Assembly: GCA_033065855.1 (NCBI GenBank)
Contig: JAVXUO010003203.1
Location: forward strand, 123,071 to 187,070
Direction of reading: 5' to 3'
DNA from: Escallonia rubra
Taxonomy: Eukaryota > Streptophyta > Magnoliopsida > Escalloniales > Escalloniaceae
Length of the DNA stretch: 64,000 nt
Shown here: positions 45,188-56,375 of the stretch, one piece after another
How the letters are laid out: each line of letters opens with the position of its first letter
Numbering within the stretch: position 1 is the first letter of the stretch
The notes under the pieces: generated by a model
What the model was told of the DNA's origin: nothing
The model's database searches: none
The model's input: the letters and a program-made list of their open reading frames with translations, nothing else
Program-made: the position numbers and the translations under genes

Positions 45188-46755
45188 GGGTTAAATACAA
45201 AACTGTCCCCTGAGGTTTACACGCATTTGCACTTCGCTCCCCGTGTTTCCAACTTTTGCAATAATGTTCCCCAAGGTTGACAAAACCATTGCAAACGGCT
45301 CCAAAATTGGATGGCCGTTGAAATTCGGAGGTTAAGTCCACATGTGCTGTGCACATGCCATTTTGACATGGGCAAATGTGTCAATTCTCAACCCCATCTT
45401 CCCCCCCCTCTCTCTCTCTCTCTCTGTTTTCAATTTCTAGATGCTGGGTCTCTTCTCCATCTTCCTCTCTCTCCCACTTCATCTCAAAGCTAAAGGGGAG
45501 ATGAAGTGGCCTTCACCCCATCACCCCGTGGCCGCATGAACCCTGATTAGAAGGAATTCAAGAGTAGGGAATCCCTAAATATTGTGTAGTATAATTTAGT
45601 GACAATAACTTCGAACCTTTCAATCAGTACTGCAACTTTGGCCATTGAAATTACCTTTCAAATGAGGAGTTCATACTAATTTGACGAACCAACTAGAAGT
45701 AGTAAAGTAATTCAAAGAGAGAAGATTATATAGTCTAGTGACCTGCAATTGATACGGGCTTGACAACCGAGTTAATGACGATGAAGTACTGCATATGAAA
45801 CAGGGGGTGTGTACACCAAACACTCTTGAATGAAGATCTTAATCAAGGATTATGCTTCTAGGTATAAATATAATCCAGGGCATATGAAACAGGGGGTGGG
45901 TACACCAAAGACTCTTGAATGAAGATCTTAATCAAGGATTCTACTTCTGGGTATAAATATAATCCAGAAGGATTCTGCAAATGGGTATAAATATAATCCA
46001 GGGCATATGAAACAGGGGGCGTGTACACCAAACACTCTTGAATGAAGATCTTAATCAAGGATTCTGCTTCTGGGTATAAATATAATCCAGGTGAGCAGTA
46101 AGGGGCTTGCAGATGTATGCCGAATAACCGGGGGGAGCAGCCTATTGAGATAGTAGACAGTACACGAGCGGGTCCTGTGGGAAGAACCAATCAAACTGAT
46201 ACAAGCTACAGTAGAGCAGACCAATACGGGATCACCGGGGCATGGTTCTGGCGACTCCCCCTCTCTCATTCGATCTCAGATGGGCAAAGGAAAAAGCTCT
46301 CATTCTCGGCCAAGTCCGAAAGCAGGTCCTTCTCATCAGGCACTCTTCATCCCTACCGCCTGCACAACTCTCATCAAACTGAGCTTCAACATCCTGATCA
46401 AAAGGATTCATTAAAGTATATATTATCAACCCATTCAAGTGAAAACCATCTTCCTGATCTCAGAGAACTTGATTAGGTGAAAACAAAGTCAACACAATAA
46501 TTTTCAATTTATATATAGAGAGAGAGAGAGAGGGAGAAAGGGAAGATGGAGTTGAGAATTGACACATTTGCCCATGTCAAAATGGCATGTGCACAGCACA
46601 TGCGGACTTAACGTCCGAATTTCAACGGCCATCCAATTTTGGAGCCGTTTGCAATGGTTTTGTCAACTTCGGGAAACACTATTGCAAAAGTTGGAAACAC
46701 GGGGAACGAAGTGCAAATACGTGTAAACCTCAGGGGACACTTTTGTATTTAACCC
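45188..46755. mobile_element. Mutator-like element (possible Pack-MULE) with long terminal inverted repeats
   Basis: 1,568 bp with terminal inverted repeats of about 225-240 bp (45188-45425 and 46515-46755) that differ at only a few bases. They start GGGTTAAATACAAAA on both strands. The flanks are the identical 9-bp TATAATTTT (45179-45187 and 46756-46764). A 9-bp duplication plus long inverted repeats is typical of Mutator. The interior has no transposase but holds a tandem repeat (45795-46090) and an open stretch of 119 codons (46117-46476, plus) without a known domain. Confidence 0.9.
45795..46092. repeat. Tandem repeat inside the Mutator-like element
   Basis: Three units of roughly 95-120 bp beginning GCATATGAAACAGGGGG (near 45791, 45879 and 46001), each ending GGTATAAATATAATCCAG. 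A fourth short copy of the end part lies near 45978. Each unit carries ATAAATATA, an A/T box that could be read as TATA. Confidence 0.8.
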
Positions 46756-46764
46756 TATAATTTT

Positions 46765-47159
46765 ATTAGTCATTAATTGGAAAGCAGGAAGTGGCCACAT
46801 TATGATCAATCTCTCCAAAATTTTACACTTAATGCCTAACTTTTAAAAATTACAATTTAGCCCCCAAAGTTTTCATATTTGCAAAATAACCCCAAAATTT
46901 GTGTAATTACATTTAAGCTCTAAAATTATTCTAATCTTCATTAATTTAATTAGACATCACTAAAAATATATCCTACCACTCATTTTATTATCTTTCATCA
47001 CTAAAACTATAATTTACATTTATGCCCCCAAAGTTTTCCAAAATTACAACATGGCCCCAAAATTCTTTTAAGCTTCAATACTCTACCAATACCCGAGTAT
47101 TGCCAAAATTATTGCCCGTTTATTTTTTTTGGGTCACTGATAGTTATTTTAAACAACTC
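46765..47159. other. AT-rich spacer, no feature recognised
   Basis: About 395 bases with repeated CCCCAAA-type words, between the Mutator-like element and the end of Tat element C. Confidence 0.5.
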
Positions 47160-48860
47160 TAAAAAATGAGGAAAATATTACACAGTATACGGTTATCTCT
47201 CGGACTCCTAAGTTCAAAACGCCATCTCTAAACCGATAATACATGCTCCATACTCGGCGATGTTGTTAGTACCGTCAAAAGTTAACTTGATGGCTATGGG
47301 TGAATGGGCTCTCTTTGCTGATATTAACAATATTCCTACCCCAACTCCCTTGCCAGTGTTATTAAATACGCAGGCGCACCTAAGGCGCAAAAGGTCCTTG
47401 GAGCCTAGGCCCAAGGCGCAGGCACGCTCCTTTTCGAAGGAAGGCGCAATATTAAAATAAATAAAAATAAATAAATAATAGTGCATTAAAACAATAAAAT
47501 TAAGTAAAAAAAATTCAAAACATGATAATTGATAAACTTCCAAACAATAGAAAAAGTTTCAAATATCATAACACCATAATATGCTATCATTTCTTGTAAC
47601 TTCATTTCCCTTTTTGGTTTTTAAGTGTACAAAGTCTATTCTAAACATCCATTTTCAGTCACTTTTGGAACGGATGGTATAGTACTCTGCTCCTCTCTAT
47701 TCTTTTTCAACTATACAGCTGCAATTCAAGCAAATATGGAAACATTAATCCATTTCTACATGCTAGTGACCTTGCTGGATGTATCAACTATCAACCATGC
47801 AATTCAGATAAGGTCATAAGGTCACTGTCTATTTCCTTCTTCAATCTCGAAACCAGCAAAAATTATATGAAGAGCACAATAAATCAGAGCAAATAGCAAT
47901 CCACAAATGTAGTATATAAAGAGCATAAAAACAGCACACAATTAATAATTTTCCCCACAACACAAGAATGCAAGATTAACTACACTACTACAGTTACACA
48001 GTACTGCCACAGTCGGGATCAAGGAGGGAGTGATTGTGAGTGACGGATTGACGGGGTGAGGAAGGGAAAGTAAGAGAGAGAGAGAAAGAGAGAGAGAGAG
48101 ACAAACCGGTAAGGTGGAGCGGCAGACCAGCAGCTGTGTGGAGAACTGGAGCAGCGCAGCAACAGCAGAGAGAAGGAGCCCAGGTGACGGTGAATAGAGA
48201 AGTAGCAGAGAGGAGGAGAGGCCGGCGGTGATGGGACAGACGCTGATGGCGACCGGAAAAATGGATGGACGGCCGGCGAGGAATGAGTGAGAGTGTTACA
48301 CTGATAGTCTGATACTGAGTCGTATGATTTGGGAATTGGAATTTTGGGAATTTTGGATTTAGGGCTAATTAGAAAAGTTAAAAAAGAAAAACAAACAAAA
48401 AAAAATGGACGGCCCATATAAGAAGATGAAAAAACATCCAACGTCCAACATTCATGCGCCTAATCACGCGTCTCCCGCCCCGCTATGCGCCTTGCGCCTT
48501 TGCGCCTAGGCTCACCAGGCGCGCGCCTTCTTGAACGCGCTGAGCCTAGGCCTAGGCGAGGCGCACATAGTGAGCCTTAGCGCGCCTTGCGCCTAGGCGC
48601 GCTTTTAATAACACTGTCCCTTGCTATTCACTGCGCCGTCAAACTATAACTGCCACCTCATCTCTGACTCAATGGCACAAACTTCTTCATTCGAGAATTT
48701 TGCCTCCCATCTACTAGTATCCTTTCACTGTTAATCTGCTAACAAGTCAGCATGGCCTTTCCTTTGATGGACTTTTGGGTGACATATGTGATGTCGAACT
48801 CTGAAAGCAATAAAAGTCAATTTGATGTGCGGTTGTATAGAACTGGTGTCTCGAACAGAT
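47160..48860 (-). pseudogene. Second RNase H (aRNH) and RNase H end of element C, split by a hAT element
   Basis: After removal of the hAT insertion the minus strand gives WQL, a stop, FDGAVNSKGVGVGILLIS, AIKLTFDGTNNIAEYGAC and, after a shift, VLNLGVREITVY. This is an aRNH with its FDG and N-x-AEY motifs. Upstream, MDPMKYLFETPVLYNRTS and LLLLSEFDITYVTQKSIKG are the end of the normal RNase H. Confidence 0.75.
47354..48616. mobile_element. Non-autonomous hAT transposon inside element C
   Basis: 1,263 bp with terminal inverted repeats CAGTGTTATTAAA. It is flanked by the identical 8-bp TCCCTTGC (47346-47353 and 48617-48624). Both ends are dense in GGCGC and GCCTAGG words (47370-47450 and 48460-48605), probably subterminal transposase-binding repeats. 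The interior is AT-rich with a (GA)n run near 48074-48100. There is no transposase. It splits the aRNH domain of element C. Confidence 0.88.
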
Positions 48861-50110
48861 ACTTCATGGGATCCATTCTAGCCAACAATATGATAGGCTA
48901 AGGCAGAACATAATGTCACAACCTCTGTGTTACCCAGACTAATGATACACGTATCTTCTCCAACGCTGAGTAATTTATCTCTCCTTAGGTCAACTTTTTG
49001 CTAACATAGTAAATTGCTCTCTCAACTAGTGAATGCTCTATCATGGCTCCCAGATACAGTATCAGTTACGTTAGATAGAGCAGTAAGGGATTACCAGGTA
49101 TTGGAGGGCTCAGAACTGGAAAGTTGTTGAGGTACTCTTTGATTTTGTTGAAACTTCTTTGGCATAAGGGGTTCCATTCTTTGGCTGAACCTTTCTTTAA
49201 TAATTTGAACACAGGCTCACAAATCATAGTCAGTTGGGATATAAATCGGCTGATGTAATAGATTCTACCCAAGAATCCGCGGATTTCCTTCTCGCTTCTG
49301 GGTGGGAGCATCTCAATTGTGGCTTTAATCTTAATTGGGTCATTTTCTATACCCGGTTTCCTAACCATAAATCATAGTAACTTTTCAGCTGTAACTCCTA
49401 ACACACACTTTTGTGGGTTGAGTCTCACATTTTATTGCCTTAACCTTTCAGAGTATTTTCTCAGGACTGTCCAATGATCTCTACACTTTTTAGACTTGAT
49501 GATCATATCATCCATATATATTTTTACCTCCTTGTGAATCATATCATGGAAAAGGCTTGTAATGGCTTGTTGATAGATATCCCATACATTCTTCAATAAA
49601 AAAGGCATCACTAACAAAAGGTGCCCCTGGTGGTGGTGAAAGTTGTTTTCTCCTTATTCTCACGAGCCATCTTTATTGATTTTATCCTGCGAAGCAATCC
49701 ACAAAGGAAACCAACTCGTGCTTTGTGGTGTTGTCTATGATCATGTCTATAATGGGCAAAGGGAAGCCATTTTTTGGGGCAACTCAGTTAAGGTCTCCTT
49801 AATCAACACACATTCGGAAATGGTTGGTTGATTAGGGCACATGTACGATGTTGGCTAACAATGTAAGGTGTTCGATCACTCTGATGAATCCGATGTGGAG
49901 GAGCTTCATAACCTCCTCCTTGACCTTTATGGACCACTCTAGTTTAAACTTAGGGAGCTTCTGTTTAATAGATTTGGCTTCAAGCATGGTAAGTAAGTGG
50001 TGCTCCACAATCGACGGCTCGATACCATGCATGTCAGTATTTGGCCAAGCAAATGCATCTATGAATTCTATTAAAACACTGATCTCCTCCCTTTTTCTCT
50101 CATCTAGCTA
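48861..50110 (-). pseudogene. Reverse transcriptase and RNase H of element C
   Basis: Minus-strand blocks in order: VEHHLLTMLEAKSIKQKL and KLLHIGFIRVIEH (50030-49850), VWDIYQQAITSLFHDMIH and the catalytic YMDDMIIKSKK (49600-49480), PRSEKEIRGFLGRIYYISRF (49310-49250), and GNPLLLYLT at the RNase H start (49070). Several stops and frame changes separate the blocks, and the segment with the first catalytic Asp is decayed. Confidence 0.8.
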
Positions 50111-51170
50111 GCCTTTATTTTGATTTCTTTTACATTTTTGGGCATACCTATATTGACTTTAATTGTTTCCTCTGCCATTGGCTTGACTCGACTAAACTCC
50201 CGATTTTCTCTTTCTTTCAGATATTTTTTCTCTTTAGGGTCCATTAGTTTTGACTCATCATTAACCGTATTGAATAATCCATCATAACTTAAATCAGCAA
50301 CCAAGGAGTAATCAAAATCTACCATCACATAATCAATTAAATATTCAGGGAGAACATAGTAGGTGAGCAAATTCAAATTATCTAGAGTAACATAAACATC
50401 TAGATCTTCTCGTTCAAGAACAGCCTCGGTAGCAAAAGACGTCCTCTGGTAATCTCTCCCACAATCAGTGGTTCGTACTTGATCATCCAATTCTGCACGT
50501 CGCCCTGTGTTAGAGTGGGTAGGCTTCCTGGGTCCATAATCTGTTCATCCACTTCGCAGATAAGCATCAGGATGTGCATATAGCTAAAGCATGATGTCAT
50601 TCCCTCTGGTTCCATGAAGTTCATCCAATCAGGGGTGTCTCCTTTACTGGGCTTAGTCAGACTCGCAATTCTTCATCCTCAACCCATTTACAGTCATAAA
50701 TGATTTCATATCTGTTGAACACCTTCCCTGTTTCTACAATGTAGAAAAGCTCCAGAAATCGTAGTAAGGTCCATGTTCTTCTTCTTTGACAGAATGTCCC
50801 TTCGGGGTGGGGACCTTGGTCGAAGTTCATGAGAAGCATATTCTCTCTGTCTTTCTTGGCTTAGGCCATCTTTTTTATAGCTTCTTTCTTTTCCTTCTTG
50901 GTTGGTTTGTACCCCAATCCAATCTGACCCTTCTTGTTCTTGAAAACTAGGAAATCGAGAGGTCCTTGGCAATTTCGGGCCAAAACTTTTCTGGGTAAAT
51001 ACTGAAGTCTTCTCAACATGGGAAGTATTGTTGCAACTGTAAGGCGCAAAGGTGAGGAAATTTCAACGAGACAAACCTCCTCGAACTCCAAGCACTACAC
51101 TGGTTTATTGATCCTGAATCCGCTAAGCAACACATTTAATGAGTCATGTGGAACCTCAACATTGTCCTTG
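50111..51170 (-). pseudogene. Protease-to-reverse-transcriptase linker of element C
   Basis: Broken frames on the minus strand with no catalytic motif, for example EDLDVYVTLDNLNLLTYY and RRLQYLPRKVLARNCQG. Their position between protease and polymerase fits the long linker seen in Tat elements. No independent function is suggested. Confidence 0.5.
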
Positions 51171-51700
51171 TCACTTTCGACCTAATCCAATCTGAGATGG
51201 CTGCAAGTCACCCATGATTGTAAAGATAGTTTTACGTAAAATAAACTTGAATTTCTGGTGCAATGTAAAAAAAATTGCACCTGCGGAGTGTATACATAGT
51301 CGCCCTAATAGAAGATTGAATGCAGTATGTATATCGAACACTTGAAATTCAACTTTAAAATCGGCACCTCTAACAGCCATAAAGAGTTTGACTATGCCAA
51401 TAACCTCTCTTCGAGTATTGTCATAGGCTCAAAAGGCTTGGTTAGAAGGGCTAAATTCTGAGGGATCAATGCCAAGGGCTTGGACAGTAAGTATAGGGTA
51501 GACATTTAGGGAAGAACCCATGTCTATGAGGATTAAGGGAACCCTATTATCAAGTGCTTGTATTGTGATATGGAGTGGGTAGTTGTGGCTGGGTCCTGAC
51601 TTGGGCAAATCAAATTCGGAAAAAGTAAGGGCATCCCTATAATGGATAGCCCCTAGCACTTGGGATATGTCTTCGGGCTAGGTCTGTATGAGTATTTAGG
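51171..51700 (-). pseudogene. Aspartic protease of element C
   Basis: VPLILIDMGSSLNVYPI (51545-51490) is the active-site loop, with DMGSS in place of DSG. FQVFDIHTAFNLLLGRLCIH (51355-51290) is the C-terminal signature. One stop near 51426 splits them. Confidence 0.75.
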
Positions 51701-53344
51701 CTTTGATGAATAGTTTGATCAGGGCTTGCCCGTGGGAATAAGAAGCAGATAGCAACTCCCAAATGGAGATGTTTGCCCGAGTCTTCTTTAGTTGCATCAA
51801 TACCTTATCATCTAGGGGCTCTTGAGAAAACAGTGGGTCGAATATGGATATTGGGATATGTTTTGGTACACTGGCCTGATCTGGTTAAACGTGACACCTC
51901 GGTGTTGGGCCTAAACATAAAGCACGTCTTTTTATTGTACTCTTCCTCGGCACTAAAGGCTTTGCCTTCCATCAATTCTTCCCATGAGATAACATCACAG
52001 AACTTTGGCAGAGAATCAAACACCAAAACTGGCTAAACATACTGATTTGCTAGAGCGATAAGGGTGGTCGAATCCATCACTCGTAGACTATCATCGATAA
52101 AGTTAACCCTGTGAGGTGATAAGCATTATTTCTGAACATTGGGTTTTTTTGGGAAAAGAAACTTCACCTTTATCAATAAGGTCTTGGATGGCATGCTTGA
52201 GACTCATTCATCTTTCTGTGGAGTGTCCCTTCCCTTGATGATAAGCGCAAGAAGCTTGAATGTCATATCCTTTCAATATCAATACTGGTGTGGGGGGAGG
52301 CCGTAGCTTGGATATCATACCTGTCCTTAATTAACAACTGCTCAAATATTTTGCACAGTGCTGCATTCAACGGAGTAAACTTCCTTTTAGGCTCTGCGCT
52401 AGCCTCTCATGATACTAAATGCGGTGCTTGTACATTGTTGATTCTACTTGCACTTGCAGGTTTCGGTTGTAAATTAGCATTCCTGGTACCTGCTCGATAT
52501 ACCCCTGTCTTTATCTTACTGGAAATGGTCCTTTTATTGATGGCATCCTCGATTTGAAAGGATCCATTAATGCCTTGAACGAGGTGCGATAATGACCAAA
52601 GATGTATTCATGGTAGATGGGGAGCAGATTGTTTCTCACTATATCCACCTATTCTTTTTCTGTAGGGCGGTTCACCATCTAAGCAGCCTTGTTCCTCTAT
52701 CTGATGATAAAGAAAGACATTAATTCTCTCGGCTCTTATGTGGTAGTTTCGCGTCTCTCTAAGTAATGCCTAAATCAGCATTGTACTGATACTGATTTAG
52801 AAACTCTCTCACGACATCTTCCCAGGTTCGAACTTAGGCTTCGTCCAACGTGAGGAACCATCGAGACGCGGCTCCAGTGAGGGTATAGTGGAAAAGTTGT
52901 ATCAACTAATTCTGATTGACTCCATAAGGCGCTAGTGCATGCACTACATCTTGATGTGGATCTTGGAGTCTGTAGTCTTGTTGAACTTGTTTATCTCTGA
53001 CATCTTGAACTTAGGTGACAAACGGTCTTCGGGGATCATGTTCAGCGTACTGAGATCTAGTGGATCGTCGTTCTCCGCATTCAGGCAACTTGGGATTCAA
53101 GTTCAGCTACCTTATCTTTCTATTCTGGGACAGCAGGCTTCACTTCCTCATCTTCAAATTCACATTGCCAGTCGAACTCAGGACCCTTCTTTTCGTCCTC
53201 TCTCCTCTCCATTATAGTCTCATCCTCCTGTTCTTTCTTACTCTTCTTCCTCAGGTTATCTATTTCCTCGGTTGTTTGGGATTGTTGATCTGTCAGGGCT
53301 GCAGTATCAGTACGAAAATCTTTCTGTAACTCATAAATTAACAC
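51701..53344 (-). pseudogene. Gag of element C
   Basis: The capsid-like block APYGVNQN, a stop, LIQLFHYTLTGAASRWFLTL, and TWEDVVREFLNQYQYNADL lies at 52940-52770. The zinc-knuckle variant CAYHQGKGHSTE lies near 52240. It has the same C-x2-H spacing as element B. The N-terminal part (53344-53120) is a charged, possibly coiled-coil stretch rich in Gln, Lys and Glu. Many stops. Confidence 0.7.
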
Positions 53345-53584
53345 AAACCAAGTCTGCTATGGGTATTCTTTGGCCATTTGGGATCGTGTAAGATTCTGAA
53401 TGAGTCTTAATACCAACCACGCTTAGTCTAAACTGTATAGATAATTGTTTTTGAAAATTTAATCACACAGACCAAATAGATTGAACTGGCGACCTTATGC
53501 CTCATAGAGGATGGGAGGTTTTGGCCAGTGGTAAGTTTGTCCGGTCAAAGGGATCATTTTTGGATTTTTAAAAGTAGGGGATGA

Positions 53585-54030
53585 GGCTGACTTATCGTCC
53601 GGTTATCTGGGATGGAGAACCAGTCGGTTGGTTATTAGGATTAGTATTTGTCTCGTATGAAATTTTAGGATAGAAAAGATCTAACTAACCGTCCAGTCAT
53701 TCTGTGGATGAATCGGTCGGTTGATCAGTGAGTTAGGGTTTTGTTTCAGATGAAGTCTTGGGATATAAAGGATTTGACTAATCATCTGGTCATTCAAGGG
53801 GATGAACCGCCGGTTGATCAGCAGGTTTAAGGTTTATTTCTGATTAAATTTTGCGATATGAAGGATCTGAGTAACAATCCGGTCATTTAGGAAGATGAAC
53901 TGGTCAGTTATCGATAGGGTAAGGGTCTATTTCGAACGAAATTTTCAAGGACGGGAGGAAGCTAACTAATGGTCTGGTCACTTGATGAGTGAACCAGTCG
54001 GTTGGTCAGTGGGTTTAAAGTTTGGGTATA
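53585..54030. repeat. Tandem repeat in the leader of element C
   Basis: About four to five diverged units of roughly 95-105 bp. Each contains a variant of GTCCGGTCATTC, GATGAACCGGTCGGTTG and ATCAGTGGGTTTAGGGTT. They lie between primer site and gag. Confidence 0.75.
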
Positions 54031-54266
54031 AGCCAACTAGCTTTGAATTTTTCAAGTACTGCACATATTGACTAACTGTCCAGCCATGAGTGCAGAAAAT
54101 CGGCTAGTTAGTTATGGTTGGTCTCCTCTTGGTCTTTCGAGGTGATGCTCCTCTTAGATGGTTAGGTTGAGGTTATGGTTGGTGGTAGTCCTGGTAGCCT
54201 TGCGTCGCTGAGGAATAGTTGGTTGGGTGTGTCAGACAAGGGACGGACTATGCTATGATGTTCACC

Positions 54267-54284
54267 TCCATAGCGGAGTCGCCA
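54267..54284 (-). other. Primer-binding site of element C
   Basis: The minus strand reads TGGCGACTCCGCTATGGA, differing from the element B site in two bases, and lies three bases from the LTR end (GGCATCA). Confidence 0.75.
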
Positions 54285-54632
54285 AAATGATGCCAATGAA
54301 GTTGGTTCACTGTAGACGTAAAGGTGCCACACTGAATGCAGTCTGAGTAGATGCCAAGTATATTAATGTGGGACACAGAAAGGACTTAAAAAGGGCATAC
54401 ACCAAGGTTTTCCAGGCAGAGTTTGAGGAGTGGCAGTACTTCGACGACAAAGGCGCGGGGTGAACACACGACGATTGTCACAGTCCAATGCTTAGGTTCC
54501 AGTGTCAAGGTCTAGCGTCGAGGTCATGCATCACAATCCTGGTGTTTATCTCTCTAAAATTCTCTAGCTCTGGAATTCTAGAGTGAAAAGTGGATTGAAG
54601 TATGAAGTCCTGAAAATGAATTCTCAAGTCCC

Positions 54633-54641
54633 CTATTTATA
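54633..54641 (-). promoter_or_regulatory. TATA box of element C LTR
   Basis: The minus strand reads CACCCCTATAAATAGGGGAC, a well-kept core promoter, about 345 bp from the LTR 3' end as in element B. Confidence 0.65.
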
Positions 54642-55170
54642 GGGGTGAGAGATAGTGATGTCATCAAGTGACACGTGGCGCTCCCCCCTAGGAGTGACAT
54701 ATCACCGAGGGGCCCACAAATATCGTGCCCCATGGACTGTCTGATCGCATATTCACCTGGCCTTCCCTGCACAACTTTCGTCTATTTATAAAGATAACCC
54801 ACACAACGTTGGTGGGGCAACAGAACCCTTTGATCTAGCCACCAATTCAAAGCCCTTATAGAGTCTCCTAGGGACGTCGAGAGACGTAGAGAACTTGACA
54901 GTGGTGGTGGAAGGTCCCTATGCCCGACTGTCAAGCAGACTAGACACGATGCCCTCCGAAGACCTACTCTCGTCTCGGATTGACCCGGGGTTAATAGTCC
55001 CATGGGATGCCGGTGAAGAGCCCTTAGTGTTGACACCCTGACGGATATGGTGTCTTGAAAGAGTTACCTATCCCGTGGTTAAGCCCTCGTGCTGGAGCAC
55101 ATAGAGTGCGCCACGGTAATGTCCCGGAGGACCCGCCTACCTAATGGGCCAAGGTAGTGTCCGGAAGGAG

Positions 55171-56375
55171 TAGCGGTGTCAAAAAAGCAGGGCAGCCCCC
55201 GGGTCGGCCCTGACCCGGCCTGGCCCAGCCCTAAAGGATGAACAGTGCGGCCTTGGTCCATAGGGCCCCGAAGAATTGGAGGAAAACGCCAAGCCCGGCC
55301 CGACCAGGAACATGCTTAGATTCGGCCCAAATCTGGCTCGGATTTTGGCCCTGCCCGGCCCTGATTTTCAATTTTTTTGTTATTTCTGTTTTTTAGGTAA
55401 ATAAACTTGATATTTCTATTGAGGAGTGGTTTTAAGAAAACAATAGTAAAAAATAAGTCCTAATAAATTGGTATATCTATTAGGTTGAGTTTATAATGAT
55501 TGGAAGTATTATTTAAAATTACATAAGGCTTACAAATATAACCCTCATTGTCGTGCAAAGCTAACTAAATTTAACTATTAAGGACTATCCAAATTTAAAT
55601 CACTTGTTAGATCAATTTTTGTGCTAAGTCTCATGAATTGTTTGTATTTTAATTGTAACATCATTTTTTTCTTCTAAATATAATATGATATTTTTGTTTT
55701 TTGGATATCTAAATTTTATATGCATATTAGAGAGTGATTTTAAGGATACAAGAGTCAAAATTAAGTTCTAATACGTCAGCATACTGATTATGTTGAGTTT
55801 TAAAATGATTAGTAATAGTTTTTAGGTTACATTTGGCTTTCGAATATAACCCTCGTTATTCCTGTATAATTAATTAAAAAATAAAGCCTCTATCCTATTT
55901 AAATCATTAGTTAGATCCTTTTTTTGATCTAAATTGCATAAGTTACAGTCTATTCGAAACCAATTTTTTAGGATTTGGATTTGAAATTCAATTCACTTTC
56001 TTTTGAAATAAGCTTATTTACAAGCTTATTTCAAATTAGTCCTTCACACACACACACACACACACACACACAGATATATATATATATATAGATTAGCCGA
56101 TCCTAAGCCCATATAAAATGAGGAACGGCCTATGAAAAAAATTATCTTAAATTTAATTTTTTTTCATAACATAAAACATAAATAAAAAGAATTTAAAAAA
56201 ATATTTTTTTATTCAGGCCCGGGCCTAGCCCAAGCCTGGCCCTAAAGTTAGGGCCTTGGGCTTGGACCGGGCCAGGATATCCCCCCATTAGTCCTAGCCC
56301 GGTTCGCAAGGCACGAAGCCCCTATCTGGCCCGGGCTCTCAACTGACCCGCTAGGCCGGCCCATTGACACCTCTA
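55171..56375. mobile_element. Non-autonomous hAT transposon inside LTR C
   Basis: 1,205 bp. The ends are TAGCGGTGTCAA and, complemented, TAGAGGTGTCAA. The flanks are GGAAGGAG and AGAAGGAG, an 8-bp duplication with one mismatch. Excision in silico rejoins an LTR repeat unit. The subterminal regions are rich in GGCCCGGCC words, the interior is AT-rich, with (CA)n-(TA)n at 56042-56090. No transposase. Confidence 0.75.

Noticed and set aside
48019-48441. A 140-codon Ser/Pro/Phe-rich ORF on the minus strand
   Set aside because: Lies inside the hAT element at 47354-48616 over a (GA)n run; composition suggests translated simple repeat. Capture of a host gene start cannot be excluded but is not supported.
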